From: Chrysomallon squamiferum
Taxonomy: Eukaryota; Mollusca; Gastropoda; Neomphalida; Peltospiridae
Assembly: GCA_012295275.1 (NCBI GenBank)
Contig: CM022672.1
Span: 539,943 to 603,942 of the forward strand
Direction of reading: 5' to 3'
Length of the DNA stretch: 64,000 nt
Below, piece after piece: positions 48,301 to 58,492 of this stretch (its first letter is position 1; every line of letters begins with the position of its first letter). A model generated the notes under the pieces. The model saw only the letters and a list, made by a program, of their open reading frames with translations. It did not search any database and was not told the origin of the DNA. The position numbers and the translations under genes are program-made.

Positions 48301-50414
48301 GAACTGACAGTCATGACAGGTGTCGACTGCATTCAGCTCATAGAGGTTGCCAATCGCCTGTGTCTGCCTCGCCTGGTCAGCCTCACTGAGCTCTTTGTGG
48401 TGCAGGAATGAGGTAAATCTGTCTTTATTAATTAATACTGGAACCAGCTGAGAAAGAAAGAGCGAGGAGGAGGAGGACGTGCTGGAGGAGATCTTGTTAA
48501 TAATGGAACCAGCTGAGGTAAATCTATCTTTATTAATTAATACTGGAACCAGCTGAGGTAAATCTGTCTTTATTAATTAATACTGGAACCAGCTGAGGTA
48601 AATCTGTCTTTATTAATTAATACTGGAACCAGCTGAGGTAAATCTGTCTTTATTAATTAATACTTAATACTGGAACCAGCTGAGGTAAATCTGTCTTTAT
48701 TAATTAATACTGGAACCAGCTGAGGTAAATCTGTCTTTATTAATTAATACTGGAACCAGCTGAGGTAAATCTGTCATTAAATCTGTATTATTAATTAATA
48801 CTGGAACCAGCTGAGGTAAATCTGTCTTTATTAATTAATACTGGAACCAGCTGAGGTAAATCTGTCTTTATTAATTAATACTGGAACAAACTGAGGTAAA
48901 TCTGTCTTTATTAATTAATAATGGAACCAGCTGAGGTAAATCTGTCTTTATTAATTAATACTGGAACCAGCTGAGGTAAATCTGTCTTTATTAATTAATA
49001 CTGGAACAAGCTGAAGTAAATCTGTCTTTGTTAATTAATACTGGAACCAGTCTGGTAAATCTGTCTTTTAATTAATTAATAAATCTAACTACTGAGGTAA
49101 ATCTGTCTTTGTTAATTAATACTGGAACCAGTCTGGTAAATCTGTCTTTATTAATTAATACTGGAACAAGCTGAGGTAAATCTGTCTTTGTTAATTAATA
49201 CTGGAACCAGCATGATAAATCTATCTTTGTTAGTTAATCTTTTAATACTTTAACTCTCTTTATTAGTTAATATTCAATACCTGAATAGATAACTACCTTT
49301 ATTAGTTAATATTCTAATACCTCAATAGGTAATTCTCTTTATTAGTTTCAAATACTAAATAGTTGGCAGAGATTATAAAATGGATCTTCAGTAAACTGTT
49401 TTATACACTTCAGCTGCACAATGCAGGTCAGTTAGCCAAATGGTGTCGACGCTACCTGGCTCTGCACTACAAAGAAATCCACCAGAAACACAGCAAGCTG
49501 CTAAAGAGTCTGCGCAAAGAAAACCAGGATTTCATCGAAAACAACCGCTGGCCTCCGCTCTGGTAATTTTACTTTCTGTCTCTGTCATTTTGTCATTTCA
49601 TGTCACTGTAACTAGTATATGTTAACATCACTGCCTGTGGTTTGAGTTACATCACTTTATGTTATCGACAGTCACTAATCATTTAAATTTCCACTGTGCC
49701 AGATTAACAATTTTCACAGACTACTGGCATTAAGAAGAAATAATCCTGCTAACAGTAGTAAATCACTACAGAGTATTTGTAATCAGTTTACATCACTGTG
49801 TAATACATGATAAATTTAAAACATTTTTTATGTAGATTAGTTTATGTTAGATTATGTTGCTTGGGATCTCAAAGGTTTGTAACATGTACATGTGTGTTTT
49901 TTGTTTATTTTAGTTTATGTTACTGTGTATTACAGGTATCTCAAAGATTGGTAACATGTTTATGTTAGTTTATGTTACTGTATGTTACAGGTATCTCAAA
50001 GATTGGTAACATGTTTATGTTAGTTTATGTTACTCTATATTACAGGTATCTCAAAGACATGTAACATATTTATGTTTATGTTACTCTATTACAGGTATCT
50101 CAAAGACACGTAACATGTTTATGTTACTGTGTATTACAGGTATCTCAAAGACACGTAACATGTTTATGTTAGTTTATGTTACTGTATATTACAGGTATCT
50201 CAAAGGTTGGTAACATGTTTATGTTACTGTGTATTGCAGGTATCTCAAGGATTTGGATCACTATGAGCGAGTATCGCAGGACTCGACTCGCTGTGAGCAG
50301 AAACAGGTTCAAGACTTCAACCGCTGGCTGCGTTGTTCTGCTGGATGTTTGTGTTTTAGCCGCCGTGGCCGAGCACGTTTCAACCGAGAGGAGGCCAGTG
50401 AGTTGCCAGTGTAA
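44850..50414 (+). CDS. RhoBTB: RhoBTB: atypical Rho GTPase with two BTB domains
   Basis: Large atypical Rho-family protein; family members act as substrate adaptors for Cullin-3 ubiquitin ligase. Coding exons: 44,850-45,041; 45,376-45,479; 45,720-45,911; 46,164-47,131; 47,681-47,799; 48,238-48,412; 48,453-48,517; 49,414-49,562; 50,240-50,414. Phases agree throughout. Domains: GTPase 14-228 with P-loop GDSGVGKT (21-28), [14 protein letters not shown] (83-87), GTQVDL (139-144); proline-rich linker 229-250; first BTB about 254-460, split by an acidic/Ser-rich insertion; second BTB from 486 ([20 protein letters not shown]); C-terminal region with [17 protein letters not shown] and [11 protein letters not shown]. 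Total about 710 residues, matching human RHOBTB1/2 (about 700-730). Odd: an in-frame TGA at 48,409-48,411 ends exon 6, so as written the frame stops after residue 582 (VVQE). The upstream Met (44,850) or the Met three codons later could start translation. Confidence 0.93.
45236..45350. repeat. (AT)n microsatellites in RhoBTB intron 1
   Basis: Two TA runs (45,237-45,261 and 45,288-45,350) separated by a degenerate copy of the intron's 3' splice site (attatgttacag|gtata). Confidence 0.95.
45376..45479 (+). CDS. RhoBTB: RhoBTB coding exon 2
   Basis: Encodes VLDRSW...[15 protein letters not shown] and RRFAYR, i.e. switch II. Acceptor tgttgcag|GTACTGG, donor GG|GTTAGT. Confidence 0.92.
45720..45911 (+). 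CDS. RhoBTB: RhoBTB coding exon 3
   Basis: Encodes [21 protein letters not shown] and [10 protein letters not shown], completing the guanine-binding core. Donor AA|GTGAGT. Confidence 0.94.
46060..46166 (+). repeat. Triplicated acceptor segment in RhoBTB intron 3
   Basis: Three successive segments end in T/G-rich tracts plus AG|GT: tgtgtag|gtata (46,090), ttgtgcag|gttta (46,128) and the true tgtatag|gtgta (46,163). Spacing is 38 and 35 bp. The phrase ctaagagaga precedes the first two. Confidence 0.7.
46164..47131 (+). CDS. RhoBTB: RhoBTB coding exon 4
   Basis: The largest exon, 968 nt: end of the GTPase domain (PYYETSV), proline-rich linker and the whole first BTB domain with its insertion (FLYTGKVKE near its end). 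The true exon starts at 46,164 after TATAG; the Met at 46,147 is intronic. Confidence 0.94.
47681..47799 (+). CDS. RhoBTB: RhoBTB coding exon 5
   Basis: Start of the second BTB domain: [18 protein letters not shown] and FVESSADV. Acceptor gttacag, donor GTG|GTAAAC, phase 0. Confidence 0.94.
48238..48412 (+). CDS. RhoBTB: RhoBTB coding exon 6, ending at an in-frame TGA
   Basis: Encodes [20 protein letters not shown] and [18 protein letters not shown], the end of the second BTB domain, then TGA (48,409-48,411) and donor GAG|GTAAAT. The phase (1) fits exon 7. The stop is either real, a sequence error or a sign that the repeat has disrupted this junction. Confidence 0.85.
48413..49250 (+). repeat. 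40-bp tandem array spanning RhoBTB exon 7 and intron 7
   Basis: About 20 copies of a 40-bp unit that reads gtaaatctgtctttattaat at its start and ends ggaaccagctgag. Each unit starts GT and ends AG, and each junction reproduces the exon 7 end and donor (GCTGAG|GTAAAT). One unit also separates exon 6 from exon 7. Copies after about 49,000 are more diverged. Confidence 0.93.
48453..48517 (+). CDS. RhoBTB: RhoBTB coding exon 7
   Basis: Encodes [20 protein letters not shown] and AE, aligned with the GDVLVFLELAQ-type segment of human RhoBTB. It sits between copies of the 40-bp repeat and its last 15 nt plus donor are part of the repeat unit. Confidence 0.75.
49414..49562 (+). CDS. RhoBTB: RhoBTB coding exon 8
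   Basis: Encodes [19 protein letters not shown] to NNRWPPLW. Donor TG|GTAATT inside the Trp codon, as expected from the RWPPVWYLK family motif. Confidence 0.93.
49857..50249 (+). repeat. 45-55 bp tandem array of exon 9 acceptors in RhoBTB intron 8
   Basis: Junctions reading acag|gtatctcaaa occur at 49,935, 49,990, 50,045, 50,094, 50,139 and 50,194, before the true gcag|GTATCTCAAG at 50,239; a decayed copy starts at 49,857. Spacings are 55, 55, 49, 45, 55 and 45 bp. Each unit holds a T-rich tract, AG and a copy of the first 10-15 nt of exon 9. Confidence 0.93.
50240..50414 (+). CDS. RhoBTB: RhoBTB coding exon 9 with stop codon
   Basis: Encodes [14 protein letters not shown]..., a Cys/Arg-rich C-terminal segment and TAA (50,412-50,414). 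The acceptor tattgcag is the last of seven near-identical copies. Confidence 0.92.
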
Positions 50415-51450
50415 ACCACAACAGCTACAACAACATCACAGCTAACATGATGCTATACTACTGTTTAGCACTCTTGGAGATTTTCTAATGCATTTCCTTC
50501 CTGTTACTATATAATGTTTTTTTTTTTTTTTTTTTATTTTTTTTAACTAAAATGTTTGTATGACTACTGTTAAGTCTGGTTTGTATGTTTTTTTCACCAG
50601 TTTCAAGTCACTTGTTTTTAAAACAGTGTTTTGTAAATATTCCTATGTAAGAATTAAATTATTGAACTGTATATAATGATGAATCTTTACGCTGCACAAA
50701 TCTTTTTGTTTATTGTTGTGAACTCATACTTGTTTTTTGTTTGATAAATGTTTCAGATAACTAAATTTTAAAAATCTGATTTTCTTTAATCTTCTCAGGA
50801 TTTTTACATTAACTGAAATTCTAGACATTCACTTGATATAATCTGCCACAGTTTTAGAAAATTATTTGAAATGCCATCAGGATTTCTGAACAGTAAAAAT
50901 ATAGATTTAGATTTGTGTACTGTGAAGATTTTCGAATAAAAGATTGTTCATCTGTGATCTGTAGATCAAAAGATTTTTAGTATTTTGTTTGTATTCTGAT
51001 TCTGGTCTGTTGTCTTTTACATGTTCTGAATTGCACAGAATTTTAAATTTTAAGTAAACAGTTGATATGTGATATTTACAATGCAATTTCAGATTTTGGA
51101 ATTTTTTCAAATAAACTGTTTTTGTAATTGTATTAATTTAGAATGTTTATTTCCTTGCAGTTTGAAATGGAGTGGTGATAAAATTATTATTAAATGTTTT
51201 TGAACATTTTTAAAGTAGAAAAATAAATATTGCAGTATATGCATAATTTAAAGGCATGTAGGTAGAACTATTTTAATATATTTATGGTGGAAACTGATGT
51301 TTTTTTACTTTAATGAATTCTGTGGTAGAATGATGGATACAGAAAAAATTGTTTTGTATATGAAGTTGTCATCAGAAGGTGCAGTTGTAAACATCTGGCT
51401 AAAATACTTACAATATAAGTAGTTTTATTGTGACACCAGATATTGTATTA

Positions 51451-51481
<31 letters not shown>

Positions 51482-52149
51482 TTCAGCATTTTTTGTACGG
51501 TTAAATTTTATACTGATATATATGAAAAAAATTGTAAAATATATGCATTTTATATATAGTCAGATTCTGTGTTCATTTTATTTTAGTAGTTTTATTTATT
51601 TATTTATTTATATTATTATTATTATATTATTTTATTATTTTATATATATATGTTTTTGATATTGTAAACTATATGCATTTGTTTAAAAAAAAAAAAAAAT
51701 TAAACATTTATTTTCTTGTCATTTGTCCATTGTTAAATAAGTAGTGTTGAAAGAAGTTTTGTTTTATGAATGTTGTTAAAATATTTCTTTGTTAGTAAAA
51801 AAAACAAAAGTTGTTTTTTTTTGTTTTTATTGTGTTAAAACTTATTGCTCCTGGTAAATGGCAAAATTAACTGATAGAAAATTACCCGTTGTTTGTAATT
51901 TTTAAAATAACCTGTTTTCAATGCTGTCAGTATTATTAATCTGGCAAATAAAGTCATCATTCTTTGCAGTTTAAGTGTACATGTGTCTGTCTATGAGAAC
52001 AAGAACTCCAAAAATATTTTGTTTATTTTAAAGTTATTATTTTATTTCTCATCCACTTAGAATATTTGGCGATTGAACAGTTTTGAAAATAATCAGACTT
52101 GGTCCCACATCCAAACATACAGTCCTTTTATATTTCTGTAGTTCTGTGT

Positions 52150-52196
<47 letters not shown>

Positions 52197-53280
52197 GTTT
52201 TTGTTTTTGTTGTTATTGTTGTTGTTAAACATTATTATTAGGAAAGGTTGACACTCAGTAACAACAACTAAAATGTACAAAATATATTTAGAGTATGTGT
52301 GTTCTGATGTTCAAAGATAAATTTTATGGTGCTCAGTTTTGTTGTTAGATAATGATACATTTATTTTAATCCTGTCTTGCCTATTGCCAATGTAACCATG
52401 GTTACATAAAGGTGCTGCTGACCTTTGTTTTTTTGATATTCATTATTTATGGTTTTTTGTTTTGTTTGATAAAGTTTGTGCTTTGTTATTTGAATGTATG
52501 TAAAAAATGTTTTGTTTTTGTATAGTTCATTGTCTGTTTATACAGACATACATACAATCACATTAATTGTACAAACACTGTAAAAAAAAATTGTTGATTT
52601 GTTTTTTGAAAAGTGATTACAGGATAAACCACTTTAGTTTGTCACATACATCTACTTGCTTTATTAGTTTACAACACTGAAAAAATATATAATGAAAAAA
52701 ATGTTTTTCAAATGAATGAATATTTGTTATCTTTTTTCATTGAAACTAGAGGAAACAAACATCAGTACATAATTTTAAAAATGTCTTTCACTGTTTGCCT
52801 GTACAGATTGTAAATAAATAAAAAAATTAATTTGTTATGCACACAAAACATTGAAGTCTTTCTTATTTTCACGTATTAAACTCCGCTTACCAAAGCTTTA
52901 CAAGTTGCATTTTAAATTAATTTATACAAAAATGTCTGTGAGTAATTTAAAATTTGACATACATTCTTTAAATGAATGTAAACATTATGTAGCATAGTGA
53001 CATTGCATCAGCAACAGAGTGTGTTTGAGTTTTGAGAAAAAACAAACATAGTTAATATTGTTATTTCATTCAAAAGCCAGTGCTGGGTATTCAGTGTTCT
53101 AGTGAGCTTTCTAACCCACCTACCTCCAGTTAGTTCTGTTAACCTGATTGAGAATTTCTGTGGTTTAAAATCACAGTAGACTGGTGTGTTACAGGCATTT
53201 CTTTTATTAATACTTATTCAAGTAAGTTTAGAATTTGTGGTAAATATGTTGTAGGTAGTCTATGACTGGCTGGCACTGGC
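50415..53280. other. Probable RhoBTB 3' UTR and downstream region
   Basis: AT-rich, largely unique, without another supported gene. Contains poly-T runs at 50,519-50,540 and 51,456-51,479 and (ATT)n at 52,151-52,195. Confidence 0.5.
51947..51952 (+). terminator. Candidate poly(A) signal of RhoBTB
   Basis: AATAAA in ctggcaaataaagtcatc, followed by T-rich and then gt-rich sequence. Other AATAAA/ATTAAA hexamers lie near 50,654 and 51,109, so this is only the most signal-like of several. Confidence 0.4.
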
Positions 53281-53284
53281 ATGT

Positions 53285-53465
53285 AGCTTGTATCTGCTTA
53301 GTTTGTTAAGCTAGTTGTACTCACCTAGTTTTTATTCTTAATCATACCAGCAGCCTAGTTTGTCTAGCTAATTGCACTAGCCTAGTTTGTCTAGTTAGTT
53401 GTACCAGCCTAGGTTGCCTAGTTATCTGTTCCAGCTTAGTTTGTATAATAGATGTTTCTGACCTA
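53285..53465. repeat. Degenerate repeats of about 30 bp (cctagtttgtctag)
   Basis: About five or six degenerate copies of cctagtttgtctagttagtt. Confidence 0.75.
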
Positions 53466-54834
53466 GTTTTCTTGTGAGAAACACTGGCCCTAAATTACTG
53501 CTGGTATAAAATTATCTATCTTGGGAAACATCAATTGGATCTTTTTTTTTTATTTTTTAAAATTAATTTTCATAATGTGATAGTATGTACATACAGGTTT
53601 CAGTGTGAAGAGATTTTTGCATTTGACTTTTTTTATACAATATTTTCTGTTTATTTATAAAAATGTATTGTGTGTATTATATAGTGCTCTGTTTGAAATT
53701 GTTTGAATCTTAAAGGTGCTGTATTTGAAATTGTTTGGTTTGCTTGTTCTATATTTATTTGTGAAATTGATTTGTTACAGGTTGTAAATCTTATATTTTG
53801 TTTGTATTTAAAGAAATTTTTTATTTGAGCAATGAGATGTTTTTTAAAATCAGCACAAACTTATTGCTTCTATCTTTATTTTCCATTATCTAAGAAATAA
53901 ACAAACATATTTCTAATCTCATTTATAAAACAAACATAGAATAATTATTAAAACAACAACAAAAATCTCTTATGTCAATATTTGAAAATGGTTAACACAG
54001 AGAAACAGGTATTATGTTATGATAATCGACAAAACTTCAATTGTTAGAACGTGAATGAAGAGACAAAAATGTCAGTCATGTTTGAACTGTTTTACTAATG
54101 GGGTTTTTCACGTCACTACTAAGATCTTGAAGTAAACTTCTCATGTTTTAAGAAATATACAAAAAAGGAGAAAACTGTTTATTGTTTTTCTCAGTTGTTA
54201 CATACTCAAGGCCTCTTGTTTTCTTTATTTCATGAAAATTGTGTTCATTAAAATGTTTTTTTTTGACATTATGTGAAGAAGAAGCAGGTAAACACACACT
54301 GTCTCTCTGTAGTAACTGGGGGATATTATTATTAGTAGTAGTACAACCTATTAAAATTTAAAAACTACAAATCATTTATAAATAAAGTGCGATAGCTAAA
54401 CACAATATATGAACCTGAAATGCTAGAAAATTGAAATAGATTTTTCTGTAGTCTTGAAAAGTATCACAAAGCATCTGGATCCAGCGAAGATGTCTGAATT
54501 TCAAACATGCTTGTCAATTATACCTTACAAAAGTAGTATTTTCAATAAAAATCATAAAAACAAAAATATAAGAATAATAATAAGAATACCATAACACAAA
54601 CTGCATTGGTTTTCTGAATAGAAAACATGATGAACTGTCATTCACTGAAATTACTTGGCTTTAAATATGCTGTGGGTGTTGTAATGTATCCCATATGTGT
54701 TTTGTTTTTTTACACATATTGAAGTAGTTTCCACGGAGGTATTTTGTTGGATAAAAGCAGCAATAGAATTTTGAAACAAGACAAGTGAATGATCCATGGA
54801 CTGTGCCACATATTTAATTCACTTCACATTTGAC

Positions 54835-55335
54835 TGTTCAGCAATTTGTTGTTTGATAATCTATTGTACAATAATTTACTATACAGTATTTTATGTAGAG
54901 TAACTTACTATACAATATTTTATGTACAATAGCTTACTAAACAAAATTTCATATTTTTGCTCACTGTAAAATATTTTGTGTACAACACCTAATTACTGTA
55001 CAGTATTTTATAGTTTAATGGTTTACACTCTTAATAGATTACTGTTCAATATTGTATGATAAGCTACTGTACAATATTGTATTCTGTAATAGGTTACTGT
55101 ACAATAGGTTATACTACAATATTTGATTGTTTAATAGGTTATTGTGAGAAAATGTATTCCATAACTGGTTGCTGTAGAATTTTTTTTTATGTATTATGCA
55201 ATATTATATTGTTTATTAAATTATTGTACAATATCTTGTTGTATAGCAGTACACTGTACAATATATTATACAATTGGCTGCTGTACATTATTGTATGAAA
55301 GGTACTGTACAAAATGTATTGTGTAACAGATATTT
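54835..55335. repeat. Irregular repeats (ttactgtacaatatttta)
   Basis: Many degenerate copies of a phrase of about 20-28 bp, ttactgtacaatattttatg. The 80-codon plus-strand frame here is repeat-derived. Confidence 0.8.
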
Positions 55336-55444
55336 GTGTAACAGTATTTGCAACATTTACTTCTTTGTGTTGTCATAGTAAATGTTTAAAAGTAACTTTA
55401 TTTTAAATACCTCTAATTATTGTAATGCAAAACCACAGTGAGTT

Positions 55445-55630
55445 CTTCTAATTTCTTGTAAAATAATGTAAAATATTAAACTCGTAATTTCTTGTAAAAT
55501 AATGTAAAATATTAAACTTATAATTTCTTGTAAAATAATGTAAAATATTAAACTCTTAATTTCTTGTAAAATAATGTAAAATATTAAACTCTTAATTTCT
55601 TGTAAAATAATGTAAAATATTAAACTCTTA
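55445..55630. repeat. 36-bp minisatellite
   Basis: Five nearly identical 36-bp copies with core taatttcttgtaaaataatg (copies start at 55,451 and 55,487). Confidence 0.93.
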
Positions 55631-56744
55631 ACACAGACTGTCTATATTTAATACGTGTGATATTAAATCTATCCAGGAAATACTTGATCCCTCCCTAAAC
55701 AGAGTAAATCACAGTGTCTGTTTTATTACTAAACTGTTTAAAACAGAAAATGCTATATAAGTTTACTACTACTACTGTTATACTACTGCCACTACTACTG
55801 CTACATCTGTTAATACTACTACTGTTATGAATGTACAGTGGTTGGATGGAAACAGTTTTTGTATATAAGAACAAAAGTAAATAAAATAATTTACCACATT
55901 TATTTTTGTTTGTATTTCTTTCAACAGGAACTGTATATTGAAATTAAATTGTTCCAAAATATCTGATGAATAAGTAGTTTAATAAGACAATTTAGACTAA
56001 TTAAAAAAACATGGCATCAATTAAACAAATTTCACTGACAGAGATTAGAAATTTCTTGTTTAATAATAAAAACAATCATTTTACAGTTAAAAATAATCAG
56101 TTTCTATAAATAATGTTAGTTAACAATGTAACAAATTTAAGTCTGGCACATATCAAATTAGTAGTTTATTTTATTTTGTATTTTTATTATTTTTTAGTTT
56201 ATTGTAACTTTTTTTTGTATACATTTCTGATCTATATTCAGTTTTATGATGTAATTCTCAGTTTTACTTACAACATTTACTTGTTTTATTTGATCATTTC
56301 CCTAATAAATATTTTTCAAAAGCAAAATTGGTTTTCACTCTAATTTGTTCTAACAGCAATGTTATGATGCTTTATTAAAAGCTATAAAACAAATTCAGCT
56401 TTTTTTTCTTACTGGTAGACCTTACTTTCATCAATGTTATACATAAAAATAAATAAATAAATAAAAATAATAAGTTAAATAAATAAATAAATAAATAAAT
56501 AGACAGACAGACAGACAGGTATTTAGATAAATAAATAAACCAATGTATTTTACAACTTGTATTATTCTTATTTATTTTATTATCTTAGTAACATTAAAAA
56601 CAAGGCAGCTTTATAATAATAGCCTTAATAATTTATTTTTTTGTTCAGAACAAACTATTTGATTTTTTCTTAACAATGTATAAGATGAATCAAATTAATT
56701 TTTTCAAGAAAGGCGCATACCTTTTGTACATGTTTGAAACATTT

Positions 56745-56945
56745 TTCCCGACACGTGGGAAAAGTGCGACACACCTTTCTCAAAGGGGGACAACTCTTTC
56801 ACCATACGCGGGAAAAGTGCGACACACCTCACCGAAGGGGGACAACTCTTTTCCCACACGTGGGAAAAAATGGGACACACCTTTTGCAAATTTCGACCAA
56901 TTTTTTTTTCCGACGCGTGGAAAAAATGCGACGCTCCTTTTGTAA
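56745..56945. repeat. GC-richer direct repeat with CACGTG half-palindromes
   Basis: Three to four copies of a module of about 50-60 bp: cgtgggaaaagtgcgacacacc, then a gggggacaactctt block. One junction forms ttttcccacacgtgggaaaa, an inverted repeat centred on CACGTG. The family is not recognised. Confidence 0.8.
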
Positions 56946-57835
56946 ATGTTTTTTACGAATTGTTTTCAAGTTTAGACATTTGACTGTTTTTACTAAATAT
57001 ATGCTCAGTGTTGACAAGCATAAAATCTTAATCATTAAAATAGTGAATAGACTTGCTTATTCTATACAGGAAACATGAAGCATTTTAGACAGTAGATTCT
57101 TATTTAGTTATCTTGTAAATGACTTTTAAAGAGTTTTCTACATTTCAATTAAAATACGCAATTTTAGCAGTATGAAAAAACTCGTGCTGTGAAAAATTAC
57201 TTTGATCTATGTAGTTGTCTCCCTTAGCCAAATCACATATTAGACTAAAACATCATAATAACAATAAATTACATAAACAGACTTATCCAAACAATAACTC
57301 TGTAATGTACTTTAAATATTGATGTGGGCTCTGTATAGAAAACCAGAGCACAGTTTTAAAGTACTTGGTGGTGGTATTTAAAGCAGCATCGTAGTAGTAC
57401 TATTAATGGCGTGTATTTTATAGATTAATCGGATAATTCCGTATACTTTTATGTAAGTGACTTTTTTCGTTGGAACTGGTTACCAAGTGTTAGAGTTAAA
57501 AATGAAAGTAGTTGTGTAACGAATATAAAATCAGTTGCACTATTTATTACTTTATAATATTCATCTACACGATTTTTTTATAAGTATTTCACACGTACTA
57601 AAGAGTTTGGTTAAAGGTATCTGTGTGGAAACCCTGACGCAGCTAAATAATTTGAACATATATAGTTATACTTTATTAACTAGCTAAATCTGAACTATTG
57701 CTAATGATCCACTGTGCATAATTTTTCTAATGAATGACACTTAAACATATTTTTTTTTTGTCACATTATTGTATTTCAAACACGATTTTGTACTATAATG
57801 AGCAAACACGTTTCACAATTTTGTATACTATAATT
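56946..57835. other. Gene-free stretch
   Basis: Unique AT-rich sequence without a supported gene on either strand. Confidence 0.55.
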
Positions 57836-57837
57836 AA

Positions 57838-58245
57838 TTATCAGTTATTTATTATCAGTTTTCTGTCTCCTCTATTATCAATGTTCTGTCTTATCTATTA
57901 TCAGTGTTCTGTCTTATCTATTATCGGTGTTCTGTCTTATCTATTATGAGTGTTCTATGTTATCTATTATGAGTGTTTCTGTTATCTATGTTCTGTGTTA
58001 TCTAATATGAGTGTTCTATGTTACTTATTATGGGTGTTCTGTTTTATCTATTATGACTGTTCTGTCTTATCTGTTCTGTGTTATCTATTATGACTGTTCT
58101 GTCTTATCTATTATGAGTGTTCTGTCTTATCTATTATGAGTGTTCTGTGTTATCTAATATCAATGTTCTATGTTACTTATTATGAGTGTAATGTCTTATC
58201 TATTATCAGTGTTCTGTCTTATCTATTATCTATTATCAGTGTTCT
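57838..58245. repeat. 23-bp minisatellite
   Basis: About seventeen copies of ttatctattatgagtgttct plus gtc, with variants (atcag, atgac). Confidence 0.92.
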
Positions 58246-58492
58246 GTCTATATTTATTTTCTTTTACTTTGTTTTTAAGATATTTACATTAACTGTATTC
58301 TGTCTTTATTTTCCATGGCACTAACTGCTTTTCTTTGCATTAACTTTTCTCCCAAAGAAAACGATTTTTCTTTTTATTAATATTTTCTTTTATTTATTTC
58401 GAGGTTAAAGTGAAAAACAAAATTAAATATGTTGTCGCAAACGGGTAATATTCAGTCAATGAAAGCGGATGTTTTGGTCTAAAAGCACTTAC

